From contig JACZJT010000051.1 in assembly GCA_014860445.1 (NCBI GenBank), positions 141,219 to 205,218 on the forward strand: a DNA stretch of 64,000 nt, in the 5' to 3' direction. Positions within the stretch are counted from its first letter, which is position 1, and each line of letters starts with the position of its first letter. The translations under genes and the position numbers were made by a program. Source of the DNA: Burkholderiales bacterium. GTDB taxonomy: Bacteria; Pseudomonadota; Gammaproteobacteria; Burkholderiales; SG8-39. Positions 10,026-17,811 of this stretch are shown piece after piece. Below the pieces are notes generated by a model that saw only the letters and a program-made list of their open reading frames with translations, was not told where the DNA came from and made no database searches.

Positions 10026-10056
10026 TGCCCCCATCGTTCATAACCGATGGGGGGCA
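10026..10056 (+). promoter_or_regulatory. Hairpin burying the ribosome-binding site of the SHP gene
   Basis: TGCCCCCATCG (10026-10036) pairs with CGATGGGGGGCA (10045-10056, one bulged G) across an 8-base loop. The G-run at 10049-10054 is the only ribosome-binding site in front of the ATG at 10059, so it is closed within the stem. This would repress translation unless the stem melts or is bound, as in RNA thermometers or protein-controlled leaders. Confidence 0.5.
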
Positions 10057-10058
10057 GC

Positions 10059-10481
10059 ATGCAAAGATTCAAACCGATGGCCGGGTTTCTGCTAAGCGCA
10101 GCGCTGGTCTTGCCGGGCTCTCAGGCAGCCGCTGCGACGCCGGCGGACATCCAACAGACTTTTGAATCCGCGGCGCGCGCGGCCTCGCCAGGATTCGGCG
10201 GCTTTTCGGCCGGGCGCGGACAGGCATTCTTCAGCGCCACGCACGGCAACGACTGGAGCTGCACGTCCTGCCATACCGCCGCGCCGGCCAAACCCGGCAA
10301 ACATGTAAAAACCGGCAAGGACATCGCGCCCATGGCGCCGGCGGCGAATCCGCAGCGATTCACCGATGCCGCAAAAGTCGAAAAATGGTTCAAGCGCAAC
10401 TGCAAGGACGTGCTCGGTCGCGTCTGCACCGCGCAGGAAAAAGGCGACGTGCTCGCCTACCTCATGTCACTCGCGAAATAG
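10059..10481 (+). CDS. SHP-type monoheme cytochrome c (DUF1924)
   Basis: A 140-aa periplasmic cytochrome. The signal peptide ends SQAAAA near residue 26. One heme site CTSCH lies at residues 68-72, and a Cys pair NCKDVLGRVC near 111-120 can form the disulfide known in sphaeroides heme protein (SHP). DUF1924/SHP proteins bind O2 or NO at an Asn-ligated heme and take electrons from a diheme cytochrome and a membrane cytochrome b, both encoded next. ATG 10059 is preferred to ATG 10047 because only the former has a G-rich ribosome-binding site at proper distance; that site lies in a hairpin. Confidence 0.87.
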   Translation: MQRFKPMAGFLLSAALVLPGSQAAAATPADIQQTFESAARAASPGFGGFSAGRGQAFFSATHGNDWSCTSCHTAAPAKPGKHVKTGKDIAPMAPAANPQRFTDAAKVEKWFKRNCKDVLGRVCTAQEKGDVLAYLMSLAK

Positions 10482-10490
10482 GAGAAGAAA

Positions 10491-10982
10491 ATGAACAACG
10501 CACGTAAACGGTTGGTTTTCGACGTCGTGGTCTGGTCGGCTTCGCTGATGTTTGTTTTTGGATTGGTGACGAGCGAAGCGATGGCCGACTCGAAGCGCAG
10601 TTTCGCCACCAACGAAAAATGGAAGGCGGAATGCGGCAGCTGCCACATCGCCTATCAGCCGAACCTGCTGCCGGCGTCCGCGTGGCGCCGGATCATGGCC
10701 GGCCTGGATAAGCACTTCGGCACCGATGCCAGCCTCGACGCGGCGTCGTCGGCCGAGATCGGGGCGTTCCTCGAACGCAACGCGGGCAGCGGCAAGCGCG
10801 CTGCAAGCGTTCCGGCTTCGCTGCGCATTACCGATACGCGCTGGTTCGTGCGCAAGCACGACGAAGTTCCGCGGGCGGCCTGGAAAAACCCGCAGGTCAA
10901 AACCGCGGCCAATTGCAGCGCCTGCCACAGCGGCGCCGAGCGCGGCGACTTCGACGAAGACGCCGTGCGCATCCCGCGATAA
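10491..10982 (+). CDS. Diheme cytochrome c (DHC), partner of SHP
   Basis: A 163-aa exported protein with signal peptide ending EAMAD near residue 33 and two c-type heme sites, CGSCH (about residue 47) and CSACH (about 142). In SHP operons this diheme cytochrome shuttles electrons from the membrane cytochrome b to SHP. It starts 9 bp after the SHP stop with GGAGAA as ribosome-binding site, and its TAA stop touches the next cistron, so the three genes are one operon. Confidence 0.87.
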   Translation: MNNARKRLVFDVVVWSASLMFVFGLVTSEAMADSKRSFATNEKWKAECGSCHIAYQPNLLPASAWRRIMAGLDKHFGTDASLDAASSAEIGAFLERNAGSGKRAASVPASLRITDTRWFVRKHDEVPRAAWKNPQVKTAANCSACHSGAERGDFDEDAVRIPR

Positions 10983-10994
10983 ATGGAGCGCCCC

Positions 10995-11675
10995 ATGAAC
11001 AAGCAACGAATCCTGGTCTGGGATCTGCCGACGCGGGTATTTCACTGGCTGATGGCGGGCTCTTTTTTCGGCGCCTATCTCACCGCCGAGTCCGAACGCT
11101 ATCGCGATATCCACGTCGTGCTGGGCTATACCGTGCTGGGTCTCGTCGCATTCCGTTTCCTGTGGGGCATCGTCGGGACGCGCTATGCGCGCTTCAGTTC
11201 GTTCCCGATCGCGCCGCGCCGCGTGCTCGAATATCTGAAGTCGCTGTTCACGCGTTCCCCGCAACATCACGTCGGGCACAATCCGGCGGGCAGTCTCGCG
11301 ATTTATGCGATCCTCGCGCTGGCCGCGCTCGCGGCCGTTACCGGCTATGGCGCCTACAATGAAATCGGCGGCGAATGGCTGGCGGAGTTGCACGACGGCG
11401 TGGCCGGTGCGATGCTAGGCTTGGTCTTTATCCACATAGGCGCAGTCATGATCAGCAGCCTGATACATCGAGAGAATCTGGTTACGGCGATGCTGAACGG
11501 CTACAAGAAAGGTCGCGCCGCAGACGGCATCCGCAGCAAGCACTGGATCGTTGCCGCCGCCGTGCTGATCGTAACGGTGGGATTCTGGGCCGACAGCGCC
11601 GGGCTGCTGCCCGCGGGCATGGGCCTACCCGAGACCGCGGCCATCCAGCAGCAGGCGCACGGCGAGCGCGGCTGA
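10995..11675 (+). CDS. Cytochrome b561-family membrane protein of the SHP operon
   Basis: A 226-aa inner-membrane diheme cytochrome b. Four main hydrophobic helices carry conserved His residues in DLPTRVFHWLMAG, IHVVLGYTVLG, LHDGVAGAML and VFIHIGAVM. It passes quinol electrons to the diheme cytochrome c. ATG 10995 is chosen over ATG 10983 because GGAG at 10985-10988 lies six bases ahead of it. The C-terminal tail has an extra hydrophobic helix (WIVAAAVLIVTVGFW). Confidence 0.87.
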   Translation: MNKQRILVWDLPTRVFHWLMAGSFFGAYLTAESERYRDIHVVLGYTVLGLVAFRFLWGIVGTRYARFSSFPIAPRRVLEYLKSLFTRSPQHHVGHNPAGSLAIYAILALAALAAVTGYGAYNEIGGEWLAELHDGVAGAMLGLVFIHIGAVMISSLIHRENLVTAMLNGYKKGRAADGIRSKHWIVAAAVLIVTVGFWADSAGLLPAGMGLPETAAIQQQAHGERG

Positions 11676-11694
11676 CGCGGAACCGGGGCACGCA

Positions 11695-12360
11695 ATGCGC
11701 ATCCTTCTGGTCGAAGACGACAAACTGCTTGGAGACGGCGTGCAGGCGGGACTTGGGCAGGCGGGCTTCATCGTGGATTGGGTCAGAGACGGCATCGCGG
11801 GCGAACTTGCGCTCAAGACCGGCGAATATGCGGGTGTGGTTCTCGATCTCGGCCTGCCGCGGCTCTCGGGCCTGGACTTGCTCGAACGGCTGCGCCGCGG
11901 AGGCAACAAGGTCCCCGTGCTGATCCTGACGGCGCGCGACCGCGTCGAAGACCGCGTCAAGGGACTGGACGGCGGTGCCGACGACTATGTGCTCAAGCCC
12001 TTCGATCTGCCGGAGCTCGCTGCGCGTTTGCGCGCCCTGGTCCGGCGCGCCAGCGGCGAGGCTGCGCCGAGGCTGCAGGTCGCCGGTGTCGAACTCGATC
12101 CCGCCTCGCGCCGCGTAAGCTTCCGGGGCCGGGACATCGAGCTTTCTCTGCGCGAGTTCGCGCTGCTGCAGGAATTGATGCTCAACGCGGGTAGGGTGCT
12201 ATCGCGCGAGCAGCTGGCGCAGCGCCTGTATTCCTGGGGCGAGGAAATCGAAAGCAACGCGATCGAAGTACACGTGCATCACCTGCGGCGCAAACTCGCG
12301 CCCGAGCTTGTGCGCACGGTGCGCGGTGTCGGCTATTTGATGCCGCGCGATCTGTCATGA
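11695..12360 (+). CDS. OmpR-family response regulator of the cytochrome operon
   Basis: A 221-aa DNA-binding regulator. The receiver domain has acidic pair E7/D8-D9, phosphoacceptor Asp51 in LDLGLP, Thr in LTARD and Lys in LKPF. The C-terminal winged helix (about 125-221) has SLREFALLQEL and ends VRTVRGVGYLMP, the QseB/PmrA type. It begins 19 bp after the cytochrome b gene and overlaps its kinase by 4 bp, so it probably controls this cytochrome operon in response to a redox or NO-related cue. Confidence 0.92.
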   Translation: MRILLVEDDKLLGDGVQAGLGQAGFIVDWVRDGIAGELALKTGEYAGVVLDLGLPRLSGLDLLERLRRGGNKVPVLILTARDRVEDRVKGLDGGADDYVLKPFDLPELAARLRALVRRASGEAAPRLQVAGVELDPASRRVSFRGRDIELSLREFALLQELMLNAGRVLSREQLAQRLYSWGEEIESNAIEVHVHHLRRKLAPELVRTVRGVGYLMPRDLS

Positions 12361-13694
12361 GCGCGCACGCCTATTCGCTCAAACGCCGCCTGCTGCTCGC
12401 CTTGCTCGGCGGCATCGCCCTCGTCTGGCTGGCGACAGCCGTTTTCAGCTATTTCGACGCGCGCCACGAACTCGACGAACTGCTCGATGCGCACCTGGCG
12501 CAATCGGTATCGCTGTTGCTGGCGCAGACGGGGCGTGAGGCTGAAGAGATCGACACCGAGCACATGCCGCAGTTGCACAAGCGCGCGCGCAGCGTGGCCA
12601 TCCAGATGTGGGAGAAAGGCAAGATACTGCGCCTGCATTCGGTCAGCGCACCCGCGGAGCGCCTGTCGGCAAAGGACGAGGGCTTCAGCGACACGAAAGT
12701 TGCCGGAGAACGCTGGCGCGTGTTCAGCGCCTGGGACGCGGAACGAAACTATCTCGTCCAGGTCGGCGAACGCTACGAAAAGCGCGAGGAGATCGCGGCC
12801 GATCTCGTGAAAAATCTGTTGCTGCCGCTGTTGTTCGCCCTGCCCCTGCTCGGACTGCTGGTCTGGTTCACTGTTTCGCACGGCCTGCAGCCGCTGGCTG
12901 CGCTGGGTCGGCAGGTGGCCGGACGCGATCCGGGCAACCTGGGCAGCCTCGACGCGGGCGCAGTCCCGGCGGAGGTCTTGCCCCTGGTCGAGAATCTGAA
13001 CCGCCTGTTCGAGCGCGTGGCGCAGCTGATCGACAACGAACGCCGCTTTACCGCGGACGCCTCGCACGAACTGCGCACGCCGCTGGCGGCCTTGAAGACT
13101 CAGGCGCAGGTAGCCCTGGCATCCAGCAGTGACGCCGAGCGCAGCCATGCGCTGGAGAACGTGATTACCGGCTGTGATCGCGCCGCCCACCTGGTGCAGC
13201 AACTGCTGACGCTCGCCCGGCTCGATCCGGACGAACTTGGAAGCAAGGCCGAAATCTGCGATCTGCAGGCGCTGGCCGGAGGATCCGTGGCCGAGCTGGC
13301 GCCGTACGCCTTGTCGAAAAAAATCGAAATCGATCTGGCCGAAGGCGCGGCGGCGGAAATCAAGGGCCATGCCGGTCTCATCGCCATTCTGCTGCGCAAC
13401 CTGATCGACAATGCCATCCGCTACAGTCCGGAAGGCGGCAGCGTGCATGTGCGCGTGGCACGCGACGGGCAGGCGGCGACGCTCACCGTCACAGACCAGG
13501 GGCCGGGCATACCCGCAGACGAGCGTGACAAGGTCGGGCAGCGTTTCTACCGCGTCCTGGGTACCGAAGAATACGGCAGCGGCCTGGGACTATCCATCGT
13601 CAAACGCATCGCCGAACTGCATGGTGCGAGCCTGAGTTTGGAAAACGGTCCGCAGGGCAGGGGCCTGTCGGTGACGGCGAGGTTTGCGCCCTAG
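12357..13694 (+). CDS. Sensor histidine kinase paired with the upstream regulator
   Basis: A 445-aa inner-membrane kinase of the QseC type. A first TM helix (about 12-32) and a second (about 155-177) bracket a periplasmic sensor loop. After a HAMP-like linker comes the H-box FTADASHELRTPLAAL, then N-box NLIDNAIRYSPEGG, G1 DQGPGIP and G2 GSGLGLSIV. The start overlaps the regulator stop as ATGA. The TAG stop is made of the first three bases of the TIR element at 13692, so the original C-terminal end may have been changed slightly by its insertion. Confidence 0.92.
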   Translation: MSAHAYSLKRRLLLALLGGIALVWLATAVFSYFDARHELDELLDAHLAQSVSLLLAQTGREAEEIDTEHMPQLHKRARSVAIQMWEKGKILRLHSVSAPAERLSAKDEGFSDTKVAGERWRVFSAWDAERNYLVQVGERYEKREEIAADLVKNLLLPLLFALPLLGLLVWFTVSHGLQPLAALGRQVAGRDPGNLGSLDAGAVPAEVLPLVENLNRLFERVAQLIDNERRFTADASHELRTPLAALKTQAQVALASSSDAERSHALENVITGCDRAAHLVQQLLTLARLDPDELGSKAEICDLQALAGGSVAELAPYALSKKIEIDLAEGAAAEIKGHAGLIAILLRNLIDNAIRYSPEGGSVHVRVARDGQAATLTVTDQGPGIPADERDKVGQRFYRVLGTEEYGSGLGLSIVKRIAELHGASLSLENGPQGRGLSVTARFAP

Positions 13695-13964
13695 GGGCTG
13701 TTGACATTCAGCACATGAGCGCGACGGGGGTAATTTTGGATGCAGCACAAGGCGCGAGGAGTGCCGTTTGGTCATTCCAAACAAGCGACGAGCAACGCCG
13801 TGCTGCGCCAAAATTATCCCCCGTCCCTTCGGGTTGCCTCCGAATGCGGCGCCTGCGGCGTTGCGCTCCTCGCCAAGGGAACCACCCTTGGCTTCGTCGC
13901 GCGCCTTGCAGTCATCCGCATTTGGAGGCAACGCGTCTCATGCGGTGAATGTCAACAGCCCCTA
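13692..13964. mobile_element. MITE-like element, 273 bp, two long hairpins between 19-bp perfect terminal inverted repeats
   Basis: The ends TAGGGGCTGTTGACATTCA (13692-13710) and its exact reverse complement (13946-13964) are 19 bp and perfect, with partial matching inward (CATGAG/CTCATG). Inside are two long imperfect hairpins: 13723-13825, with outer arms GACGGGGG-TAATTTTGG and tip TTTGG-TCATT-CCAAA, and 13833-13932, with arms GTTGCCTCCGAATGCGG/CCGCATTTGGAGGCAAC and tip CCAAGGG-AACCA-CCCTTGG. No protein is encoded. The terminal TAG on each side is the stop codon of the flanking convergent gene. It may also act as a bidirectional terminator. Confidence 0.8.
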
Positions 13965-14819
13965 AAACGCGAGCAACACTGCCACCCCGGCCACCGTCAG
14001 CACCGCCCCCAGTACGACGCGCTTGAGCATGCGCTCTTGCCGCAGGATGAACATGCTGAGCATGAGCGTGAGCAGCGGATAGGTCGCGACGATGGGCGAG
14101 ACAAGGGCGACCTTGCCTTTGGCCAATGCGGTATACATAAGAAACAGGCTGGCGCCGTTCAGGATGCCGGTGGCGACGAACCAGGGCATTGCGCGGCGGT
14201 CGGTCTGCACGCGCGGCCCGCGCAGGCGCACGGCCGTGAGTATCACCACAGCGGATACGGTGTAACCGATCAGCGTGGCGGCGTAGGGGCTGGACCAAAG
14301 CGCGAGCCCGGCCTTGGTCACGACCTGCGCCAGCGCGCGCAGCCCCGCTGCCGCGATCGTCAGTCCCACGACCCAAAGCGGCCAGTCGCGCGAGCGCGCG
14401 CCACTGGTCCAGGTCAGCGTCAGCATGCCCAACACGATTGAGCCGGTCCCGAGCACATTGCCCGGCGTCAGGCCTTCGCCCAGGAACAGCACGGCCCCGG
14501 CCAGGGCGAACAGCGGCGTGGTGCAGGAAACGGCGCTGGTGATCGTCGGCCCCATGCGCTGGTTGCCGGTGTAGGTCAGCAGGGTCACCGCAGCCGGAAA
14601 GAACAAGCCGACGAGCGCGAATACGCCGGCCGCGGCGAAATCGATATCGCCGAAGTCGAGCATGAACGGCGCAAGACACCAGAACAGCAGCGTCGATGAC
14701 GGGACGCCGATCGCCGCGCCAGCTGCAGGCGAGGTATAGCGCAGGCCCTGCCGCGTGGTGATCATGGCTGTGGCGAGGCAGAGGGCGGCGGCGAAGGCCC
14801 AGATTGCGGTTTCGAACAT
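13962..14819 (-). CDS. EamA/DMT-family transporter
   Basis: A 285-aa inner-membrane protein with about ten TM helices in two EamA halves (first half from FETAIWAFAAALCLATAM, second from about residue 145). Substrate unknown. Its TAG stop (13962-13964) is provided by the terminal bases of the neighbouring TIR element, and LLAF are the last native-looking residues. It is convergent with the histidine kinase. Confidence 0.85.
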   Translation of the reverse strand: MFETAIWAFAAALCLATAMITTRQGLRYTSPAAGAAIGVPSSTLLFWCLAPFMLDFGDIDFAAAGVFALVGLFFPAAVTLLTYTGNQRMGPTITSAVSCTTPLFALAGAVLFLGEGLTPGNVLGTGSIVLGMLTLTWTSGARSRDWPLWVVGLTIAAAGLRALAQVVTKAGLALWSSPYAATLIGYTVSAVVILTAVRLRGPRVQTDRRAMPWFVATGILNGASLFLMYTALAKGKVALVSPIVATYPLLTLMLSMFILRQERMLKRVVLGAVLTVAGVAVLLAF

Positions 14820-14891
14820 GATCAGCAGGGATGGCGGCGAGCGCGGTTCACGATGTCCTCCGACGCATGATAGCGCGCCGTGCCGCGGGAC

Positions 14892-16013
14892 TCAGGGCGA
14901 AATCAGTTTCAGGTTGAAGGCGCGCTCGAGCAGCCAGACCATGGCAATCGCGACGATCGCAAACGATCCGCCGAACAGCACCACGCGCCGGTAAAACCAG
15001 CTGCCACGGATGGCATAGGCAAGCGGCAGGAAACCGGCAACGATGGCAAGTTGTCCCCCTTCCACGCCCAGGTTGAAGCCGACCAGCGCGAGCACCAGCG
15101 CGTCGCGCGGCAGGCCCAGCTCGGCGAGGACGCTGGCAAAGCCGAAGCCGTGGACCAGGCCGAAGCAAAACGCCACCACCCAGCGACGGCCGCCTACGAC
15201 CGGCAGCAGGTTGTTGAGCGCGGCCAGCACCACCGAGGCGGCGATGGCCGATTCCACCAGCCGCGTGGGCAGCGATAGTACGCCCAGTGCCGCCAGCGAC
15301 AGCGTGATCGAATGCGCGACGGTGAACGAGGTCACGATCTTGAACACATCCCAGAAGGCGTCGGGGAAGCGCGCCACCGGCAGCCACTGCCGGCGTTCGC
15401 GCAACAGCACCGCCGGCAGCAACAGCGACACGAGAAACAGAATGTGGTCGTAGCCGATCCAGATATGCCACACGCCTTCGCGGGCGTAACTCAGGAATTG
15501 CCTGAGGGCGGATATTTCACCAAGCTGGAAGCTTTGTTTCGAACGCTCCGGCGTGAATACCAGGCTCTGGATCCTGCCCTTATATTCGAGATTGAGCAGC
15601 CCCTTGTGCTGGGCGTCGAAATCGAAAAACAGATTGTACGCAATGGCGATTTCAGCAGGCGCGGCCTCGCAAGCGGCGGCAAAGCGCAGCACTTCATAGG
15701 CGCCGTCGCTGTGGTGGTCGACCTGATGCCCGGTAACCGCTAGCGGGCAGTTCTTCGCGTCGCCGGCAAGACTCAGGCGCGCAAGCGCGTAGGCGGCGAT
15801 GTCCGGCTGGCGCGCGCGCAGCTCGCCCCAGCTGATTTCGCCGTTACCGTCTTGGTCCAATCCGATCGCCTGCTCCAGATCGCGCAGCGCGATGTCCCAT
15901 TGCCCGGTGATTTGCGCGCCGTCGATCTTGAGCCGCAGATAGCTGTCGCTGGGCTTGTGCGCCTCGGCGGCAAAGCTCGCGAACAGCAACAACAATACGA
16001 GCCAGCGCTTCAT
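14892..16013 (-). CDS. HupE/UreJ-family membrane protein with N-terminal EF-hand-bearing domain
   Basis: A 373-aa exported membrane protein. The signal peptide ends AEAH. The N-terminal periplasmic part contains an EF-hand loop DQDGNGEISWGEL (about residue 53). From about residue 185 it becomes a HupE/UreJ-like core of six helices with conserved HIWIGYDHILFL, TSFTVAHSITL and FGLVHGFGFA, whose histidines suggest metal (Ni or other) handling. The gene follows a TPR protein gene with a 4-bp overlap, so they are co-expressed. The metal and direction of transport are unknown. Confidence 0.85.
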   Translation of the reverse strand: MKRWLVLLLLFASFAAEAHKPSDSYLRLKIDGAQITGQWDIALRDLEQAIGLDQDGNGEISWGELRARQPDIAAYALARLSLAGDAKNCPLAVTGHQVDHHSDGAYEVLRFAAACEAAPAEIAIAYNLFFDFDAQHKGLLNLEYKGRIQSLVFTPERSKQSFQLGEISALRQFLSYAREGVWHIWIGYDHILFLVSLLLPAVLLRERRQWLPVARFPDAFWDVFKIVTSFTVAHSITLSLAALGVLSLPTRLVESAIAASVVLAALNNLLPVVGGRRWVVAFCFGLVHGFGFASVLAELGLPRDALVLALVGFNLGVEGGQLAIVAGFLPLAYAIRGSWFYRRVVLFGGSFAIVAIAMVWLLERAFNLKLISP

Positions 16014-17191
16014 CGCGCGCCCGCCTGCAACTGCTGCGCAAGCTTTGCGTAGAGGGGATCTTCATAGCCGCTGGCGCGCATCCAGTCGAGCGCCGGCTGC
16101 GCCGCGGCGTAATCCTTGGCGGCCAGGGCCGCTTCCATCAGCATACGCGCGTCGCTGGGCTCGCGTTGCACACGGTAATTTTCTGCGGCGAGGCGCAGCG
16201 CGCCTTTGGCGTCGCCGAGCATTTCGAGGTGGAAGCGTGCCTCGTCCTGCTGGTGCAGCTTGTCGCCGCGCAGGGCGGAGGCGTCGAATCGCTCCTTCAG
16301 CATCGCCTTGTGCGCCGCTGCCGCCGGCAATTTTGCGGCCTGCTCGGCCAGCGCGAGTCGCAACAGCAAAATGTCGGAACGCTCCCAGTCCTTGAGCAAG
16401 GCGACCGTTTCGAGCGGCCGGCCCTGGTCGAGCAGAAAATCGGCGTAGGCGGCGAGGAGATAGCCGTCGGTGATGCCCAGGGCGAAGCCGGCCTTGAAAT
16501 GGCGCTCGGCCAGCTCGCTGCGGCCCAGTTGCACGGCGGCTTCGGCAAGTCGCGTCTCAATCCATAGTCTCAGGTGGGGATCGGCATCCGGGCGGCGCGC
16601 CAGGGCGGCGGACAATTCGCTATAGGCCTGTTGCGCTTTGCCGATGCGCGCATCGATGATCGCAACGCAGGACATGGCGAGCAGCGCACTTGCCAGCGGC
16701 GCGACCTTGGCGCAGGCAGCACGCGCACCGGCATAGTCCGCCTGCACCAGCAGGATGGCCGAGCGCCAGGACCAAATTTCCACCTTGGCCGGATCGCGCG
16801 CCGCGGCCCGCGCCAGGTCACCGAGCGCGGCATCGAATTCGTGCCGGTACTGCCGTAGCAGCGCGCGCATGAGCAGGATTTCCACCGGCGGCTCGGCGGC
16901 CTGAGTCCAGGGCCGGATCGCCGCCTCGGCGTAGCCTACGTAGCGCGGGTCGCCCTCCGCGCTGGCGAGGTCGAAGTAGCGCTGCGCCAAGGCCAGCGCG
17001 CGTTTCAGGTCCTGCGGTTGTTCCGCAAGCGCCCGGCGCATCTGGCGCAGCTCCCTGCCCTCGGCGGCCGAGGCCCTGAACGGCAGGCGCTCCAGGACCT
17101 CGGCGTCCGATTGCGGGGTATAGGGCGCAGCCTGCGCCGCCCCGCAAACGCAGAAGACCAGAACGAATAGCAGGGAGAGCAGGCAGCGCAT
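16010..17191 (-). CDS. Exported tetratricopeptide-repeat protein, operon partner of HupE
   Basis: A 393-aa protein with a signal peptide (MRCLLSLLFVLVFCVCGAAQA) followed by an alpha-helical, Ala/Leu/Arg-rich chain with TPR-like 34-residue periodicity (for example ALAQRYFDLASAEGDPRYVGYAEAA and ERHFKAGFALGITDGYLLAAYADF in two places). TPR proteins act as scaffolds. Because its stop overlaps the HupE start by four bases, it probably serves the same periplasmic process. No catalytic motif is seen. Confidence 0.75.
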   Translation of the reverse strand: MRCLLSLLFVLVFCVCGAAQAAPYTPQSDAEVLERLPFRASAAEGRELRQMRRALAEQPQDLKRALALAQRYFDLASAEGDPRYVGYAEAAIRPWTQAAEPPVEILLMRALLRQYRHEFDAALGDLARAAARDPAKVEIWSWRSAILLVQADYAGARAACAKVAPLASALLAMSCVAIIDARIGKAQQAYSELSAALARRPDADPHLRLWIETRLAEAAVQLGRSELAERHFKAGFALGITDGYLLAAYADFLLDQGRPLETVALLKDWERSDILLLRLALAEQAAKLPAAAAHKAMLKERFDASALRGDKLHQQDEARFHLEMLGDAKGALRLAAENYRVQREPSDARMLMEAALAAKDYAAAQPALDWMRASGYEDPLYAKLAQQLQAGAR

Positions 17192-17476
17192 GGGGTTCGA
17201 GGGCGGGTGAATGTTGCCAGCCTGGGTCGAAGCTGGCGCGCGATTATAGAATATAAGCTTGATTGTTAGGAGTTTTTTCTAAGCGAACCGAATCCGCCCG
17301 GGTTCGTCAAAATGTGTCAACGTTTTCGCGACTGGGTCGTTATTGCAGGTTCCGGCATCGCGGCAAATACCGCAATGCTTGCACCGCGTTATCGACCTCG
17401 ACTCCTCAACAAAGGACGATAGGTAGAGGCGGTTAAGGGCAAGCCGGTACTTCAAATCCATCAAAGAGGAGTCAAA

Positions 17477-17698
17477 ATGAGCAAGCTACTGTCGATCCTG
17501 GTTGCCACCGTATTCGCCGTTTCCACCGGTTCCGCGTTCGCTGCAAAGCACGCGGCAGCCGCCGGCGAAATGAAGAAAGAAGCGGCGGAAATGAAGAAAG
17601 AAGAAAAAGCTGCACCGGCCAAAGAAGAAGCAAAGGCCCCGAAGAAAGAAAAGAAAGCCAAGAAAGCCAAGAAAGCCAAGAAAGAAGAGTCGAAGTAA
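17477..17698 (+). CDS. Small exported Lys/Ala/Glu-rich protein
   Basis: A 73-aa protein with a clear signal peptide (cleavage after SAFA, residue 22), followed by a low-complexity mature part built from KKE, EMKKE and KKAKKAKK repeats; nearly half the residues are Lys. AGAGGAG lies just upstream of the ATG and a strong terminator follows, so it is a stand-alone, well-expressed gene. It resembles small basic exported proteins (acid-shock or cell-envelope polyanion binders) in composition only. Function unknown. Confidence 0.75.
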   Translation: MSKLLSILVATVFAVSTGSAFAAKHAAAAGEMKKEAAEMKKEEKAAPAKEEAKAPKKEKKAKKAKKAKKEESK

Positions 17699-17715
17699 GC
17701 TTTTCTCAGGTTGGC

Positions 17716-17746
17716 AAAAGGGCAGGGTTTTCCCTGCCCTTTTTTA
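17716..17746 (+). terminator. Rho-independent terminator
   Basis: AAAAGGGCAGGG-TTTT-CCCTGCCC followed by TTTTTT, 18 bp after the Lys-rich protein gene. Confidence 0.9.
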
Positions 17747-17811
17747 TTGCGCAGCCGAATTGAACGTCGCGCCTCGCCGGCAGGCGCGGAAATTTGCTAG
17801 AGTCGTTCGCC

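Noticed and set aside
13740-14441. 233-codon frame crossing the MITE into the EamA gene
   Set aside because: Made of the element's hairpin arms and the antisense strand of a certain transporter gene.
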